Both the position numbers and the translations under genes were made by a program. From NCBI GenBank assembly GCA_027340195.1, contig DAHWNE010000234.1, positions 1 to 6,308 of the forward strand: a stretch of DNA of 6,308 nt. Reading direction: 5' to 3'. The DNA comes from Acetobacteraceae bacterium (lineage in GTDB: Bacteria; Pseudomonadota; Alphaproteobacteria; Acetobacterales; Acetobacteraceae). Every line of letters begins with the position of its first letter. Position 1 is the first letter of the stretch. This document shows, piece after piece, positions 3,835-6,308 of this stretch. The notes below the pieces were generated by a model, which did no database searches, was not told the DNA's origin, and saw only the letters and a list, made by a program, of their open reading frames with translations.

Positions 3835-6308
3835 ATGGCGGAGGTGAACCAGGGCGGCAGCGCCAGCGGCACGGCCACTCTTGCCGGAGAGGAGATGTTC
3901 GCCGCCGCCCAATCGTCCGCCTCGGGGACCGTGGTGTCCACCGGCACTCTGACCAATGCCGGCACCATCACCGGCACCGTGACGTTGGCCGGCGGGACCG
4001 GGCTCGTCAACGAGTCCGGCGGCGCGATCATCGGATATGCCTACGCGCCGTCCGGCAATACCAGCGGCGTGACGGTCACGAACCTGGGCGTCATCGACAA
4101 CACTAATGCCACATTCGGCTTCGGGGTGCGGGAGTTCTATACCGGCACCGTCACCAATGGTTCGGTGAGCGACGCGACCGCCTCGATCGCGGGATTTTCC
4201 GGCGGGATTTCTCTCGGCGGGAGCCTCGGCGCGGTCGTCAACTACGGCACCATTACCGGCACCGGCGCGACCGGCGACAGCGCGGTCTTCGTCAACCGCG
4301 GTTCGGTTGCCAATCTGGGCACCGCGGCGGTCATTTCCGGGGCTTCCGCGGGCGTGCTGGTGTGGTACTCGGGCGCGGTCGTCAATCAGGGCTCGATCCG
4401 CTCGGCGGCGGGGGCCGGGGTGCAGATCGGCGCCCGCGGCCCGGGCGGCGGCACGGTCTTGAACGGTGCCGGCGATACGGTTGCGTCGATCGTCGGCTAC
4501 CGATACGGCGTGCAAGCCGGATATACCGTCGCGACGGTGACGAATTTCGGCACCATTGGGTCGCCGAAGGGCTGGGGTATCGACCTCGTCGGGGGAACGG
4601 TCATCAACGGTGGAACCCTGGATCATCAGGCGGCAATTTATGGCGCATCGGGCGGGCTGGAGAGCACCGGCACCATCGCCGTCAGCAACTACGGAACAAT
4701 CCGAAGCAGCGGGGGGAAAGGCGTCTATATCGATTCCGGATCAATCACCAACGGCGCGGCAGGACAGACAGGCGCGCTGATCTCCGGAGGGCAGAACGCC
4801 ATCGACGTATTCGTCGGCGGTACGGTTACGAATTACGGTTCGATCGTCTCATCCTCCGCCGGCTTCAGCGCGGTCTATTTCAAGGCCGGCGGCGGCGTGA
4901 GTAACGCCGCCCACGCGCTGATCCAGGGCGCCTACCGGGCGATCGACGCGGGCGGCACCGCCAGCATCGTCAACCAGGGCACTATCCTGGGCACCAATGT
5001 CACTTATTCGGCAGTGGCCCTGGCGGCCGGGACCATCGTTAACCAGTCCGGTGGGGTTATCCAGGGGGCGAGCGACAACGCAATCTCGCTGGCCGGAGCG
5101 GGGCTGATCGTGAACGACCTGGGCGGCACCATCCTGGGCGCCAATATGGGCGTGGAGCTCGGCGGCACCGCCAACGTCTTCAACGCAGGGCAGATCAGCG
5201 GCGGCATAGAGGCCTATTACGCCCCCGGCAGCAGCCCGACCACCGCCGGGGCGATCTACGTCACCAATACGGGCACCATCGGCGGCCTCAACGGAGTCGC
5301 GGTGGTTAACGGTGGCAGCGTCACCAACGGCGCCAGCGGCAGCGCCACCGCGCTGATCACGGCCACCGCCGCCGGGGTGTACAATGGCGACAGTTTCGGC
5401 ACCGTGGTCGTCACCAACTACGCGACCATCGCCGGTGGGCCGACCAACGGCTTCGGTGTGTTCATCCAGAACGTCGGCACCGTCTCCAACTACGCCGGCG
5501 CGCTGGTCGAAAGCCGGATCGGCGTGCAGCTCAACGCCGGCGCTCTCTATAATGCCGGAACCATCCTCGGCCTCGGCTCGCTGGGCGCGGTTGGCGTCCA
5601 GAGCGGCGGCGCAGGATCGATCTCGGTCACCAACCTCGGCGTGATCTCCGGCGCCCGCTTCGGCGTGGACCTCACCGATAGCGCGAATCTGGTCAACAAC
5701 GGCATCATTGCCGGGACGGTCGGGGTGTATCTAAATCCCGGCAGTCTGTCCGGTGGCGGGCAGCTAAGCGGCACCCTTTCCAATGCCGGCATCATTGCCG
5801 GCAGCAGCGGCACGGCGGCGGTGCTGGGACAATCCGCGACCCTGATCATCGACCCCGGTGCCGTGTTCGACGGCAACGTCACCAACGCGGAAACCGGGCA
5901 GGGCTGGCAAATGGTCCTGGGCTCCGCCGCCGCGGCCGGTACCCTCAGCGGGCTCGGCACCCAGTTTACCGGGTTCGGCGGCATCCAGCTCGCCACCGGC
6001 GCGACCTGGACCCTGGTCGGCACCAACACCCCGGCCTATGTGCTGGACATCACCGGCGGGGCCGGCACCCTGGTCAACGCCGGGCTGCTGGTGCTCAGCG
6101 CGGGCCCGTCGGGTGGAATTGGGTTCGCCCAGCAGATCGACCCCGCCCTGCTGGTCAACACCGGCACCATCCTCGCCAGCCCCGCCAGCTATTCCGCGAT
6201 CTACTCCGGCCTGACCGGCACCGGCGGGGTGCTGCAGATCGCCGATGCCAGCAAACTCACCGCGGATGGCCCGGTCGCGGCCTACCCGATTCACACATCT
6301 CCTCTCCT
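3835..6308 (+). CDS. Giant beta-solenoid repeat protein, probable secreted or surface adhesin, 3' end cut by window edge
   Basis: The frame is open for 824 codons from the ATG at 3835 to the window end; an in-frame TGA at 3793-3795 limits upstream starts. Residues about 38-655 consist of degenerate repeats around V-x-N-x-G-T-I-x-G, for example LTNAGTITG (39-47), VVNYGTITG (134-142), IVNQGTILG (378-386), LYNAGTILG (571-579) and LSNAGIIAG (648-656). From about 666 a different module follows (DPGAVFDGNVTN, then AGTLSGLGTQFTGFGGIQL and GATWTLVG), which I recall next to such repeats in large alphaproteobacterial repeat proteins. Composition is dominated by Gly, Ala, Val, Thr, Ser and Asn. There is no Cys and only four Lys, as expected of an extracellular beta-helix. 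There is no N-terminal signal peptide, so type I secretion through a C-terminal signal beyond the window is more likely than Sec export, unless the true start differs. No catalytic motif is visible. An autotransporter passenger or phage-tail-like fibre are less likely alternatives. Confidence 0.87.
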   Translation, partial: MAEVNQGGSASGTATLAGEEMFAAAQSSASGTVVSTGTLTNAGTITGTVTLAGGTGLVNESGGAIIGYAYAPSGNTSGVTVTNLGVIDNTNATFGFGVREFYTGTVTNGSVSDATASIAGFSGGISLGGSLGAVVNYGTITGTGATGDSAVFVNRGSVANLGTAAVISGASAGVLVWYSGAVVNQGSIRSAAGAGVQIGARGPGGGTVLNGAGDTVASIVGYRYGVQAGYTVATVTNFGTIGSPKGWGIDLVGGTVINGGTLDHQAAIYGASGGLESTGTIAVSNYGTIRSSGGKGVYIDSGSITNGAAGQTGALISGGQNAIDVFVGGTVTNYGSIVSSSAGFSAVYFKAGGGVSNAAHALIQGAYRAIDAGGTASIVNQGTILGTNVTYSAVALAAGTIVNQSGGVIQGASDNAISLAGAGLIVNDLGGTILGANMGVELGGTANVFNAGQISGGIEAYYAPGSSPTTAGAIYVTNTGTIGGLNGVAVVNGGSVTNGASGSATALITATAAGVYNGDSFGTVVVTNYATIAGGPTNGFGVFIQNVGTVSNYAGALVESRIGVQLNAGALYNAGTILGLGSLGAVGVQSGGAGSISVTNLGVISGARFGVDLTDSANLVNNGIIAGTVGVYLNPGSLSGGGQLSGTLSNAGIIAGSSGTAAVLGQSATLIIDPGAVFDGNVTNAETGQGWQMVLGSAAAAGTLSGLGTQFTGFGGIQLATGATWTLVGTNTPAYVLDITGGAGTLVNAGLLVLSAGPSGGIGFAQQIDPALLVNTGTILASPASYSAIYSGLTGTGGVLQIADASKLTADGPVAAYPIHTSPL
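3946..5799 (+). repeat. Degenerate protein-level repeat array, about twenty V-x-N-x-G-T-I-x-G units
   Basis: Units recur at irregular spacings, mostly 20-50 residues, at residues about 39, 81, 134, 158, 182, 235, 283, 330, 378, 401, 425, 448, 476, 526, 550, 571, 598, 619 and 648, with two further copies near 747 and 773. The short core is conserved and the loops between cores vary in length and sequence, as in beta-solenoid coils. At DNA level only short stretches such as GGCACCAT-ACCGGCACC recur, so the array is old and diverged rather than a recent tandem amplification. Confidence 0.8.

Noticed and set aside
3271..4626. Minus-strand open frame of 451 codons crossing the sulfotransferase end and the repeat gene
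   Set aside because: It spans two well-supported plus-strand genes, and its translation is low-complexity Arg/Ala/Gly/Asp with no recognisable domain.
3946..5799. CRISPR array or recent tandem DNA repeat
   Set aside because: The recurrence is at protein level, with variable spacing and diverged codons. There are no identical direct repeats with unique spacers.
5547..6294. Two overlapping minus-strand open frames of 160 and 176 codons at the right end
   Set aside because: Both are antisense to the continuous beta-solenoid frame, and their repeated Pro/Gly/Val patterns are the reverse complement of its repeats.

Overview
The window is very GC-rich and densely coding, with a strong preference for G or C at the third codon position. 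Together with the gene families present, this suggests an alphaproteobacterium. Acetobacteraceae or a related group is my best guess, but that is inference because no marker gene is present. There are four real protein genes. Two run leftwards on the minus strand and two rightwards on the plus strand, from a short divergent intergenic region near 1841-1925. Both outer genes are cut by the window edges. I saw no tRNA, rRNA, CRISPR array, insertion sequence or integrase.

Left half, minus strand. An acyl-CoA dehydrogenase-fold enzyme (656-1840) is followed after six bases by a membrane glycosyl-1-phosphate transferase of the MraY/WecA family (649 down to the window start, C-terminus missing). 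The first enzyme lacks the catalytic glutamate at both positions where this superfamily carries it. It also has the arginine, glutamine and C-terminal sequence that I recall from 3-sulfinopropanoyl-CoA desulfinase, so it is probably a desulfinase releasing sulfite and propanoyl-CoA rather than a dehydrogenase.

Right half, plus strand. A three-part protein (1926-3749) carries an N-terminal SEC-C-like cysteine motif, a TPR solenoid and a PAPS-dependent sulfotransferase domain of the tyrosylprotein-sulfotransferase-like type. It is followed, 85 bases on, by the first 824 residues of a giant repetitive protein (3835 to the window end). That protein is built of about twenty degenerate V-x-N-x-G-T-I-x-G units, has no cysteine and only four lysines, and has no N-terminal signal peptide. 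It is most simply read as a beta-solenoid surface or secreted adhesin.

How they may work together (inference): the sulfotransferase lies directly upstream of the adhesin-like gene on the same strand and could modify it, or a surface polysaccharide initiated by the MraY/WecA-like enzyme. Sulfite release by the desulfinase and sulfate transfer by the sulfotransferase give the locus a sulfur theme, but gene neighbourhood alone does not prove a shared pathway.
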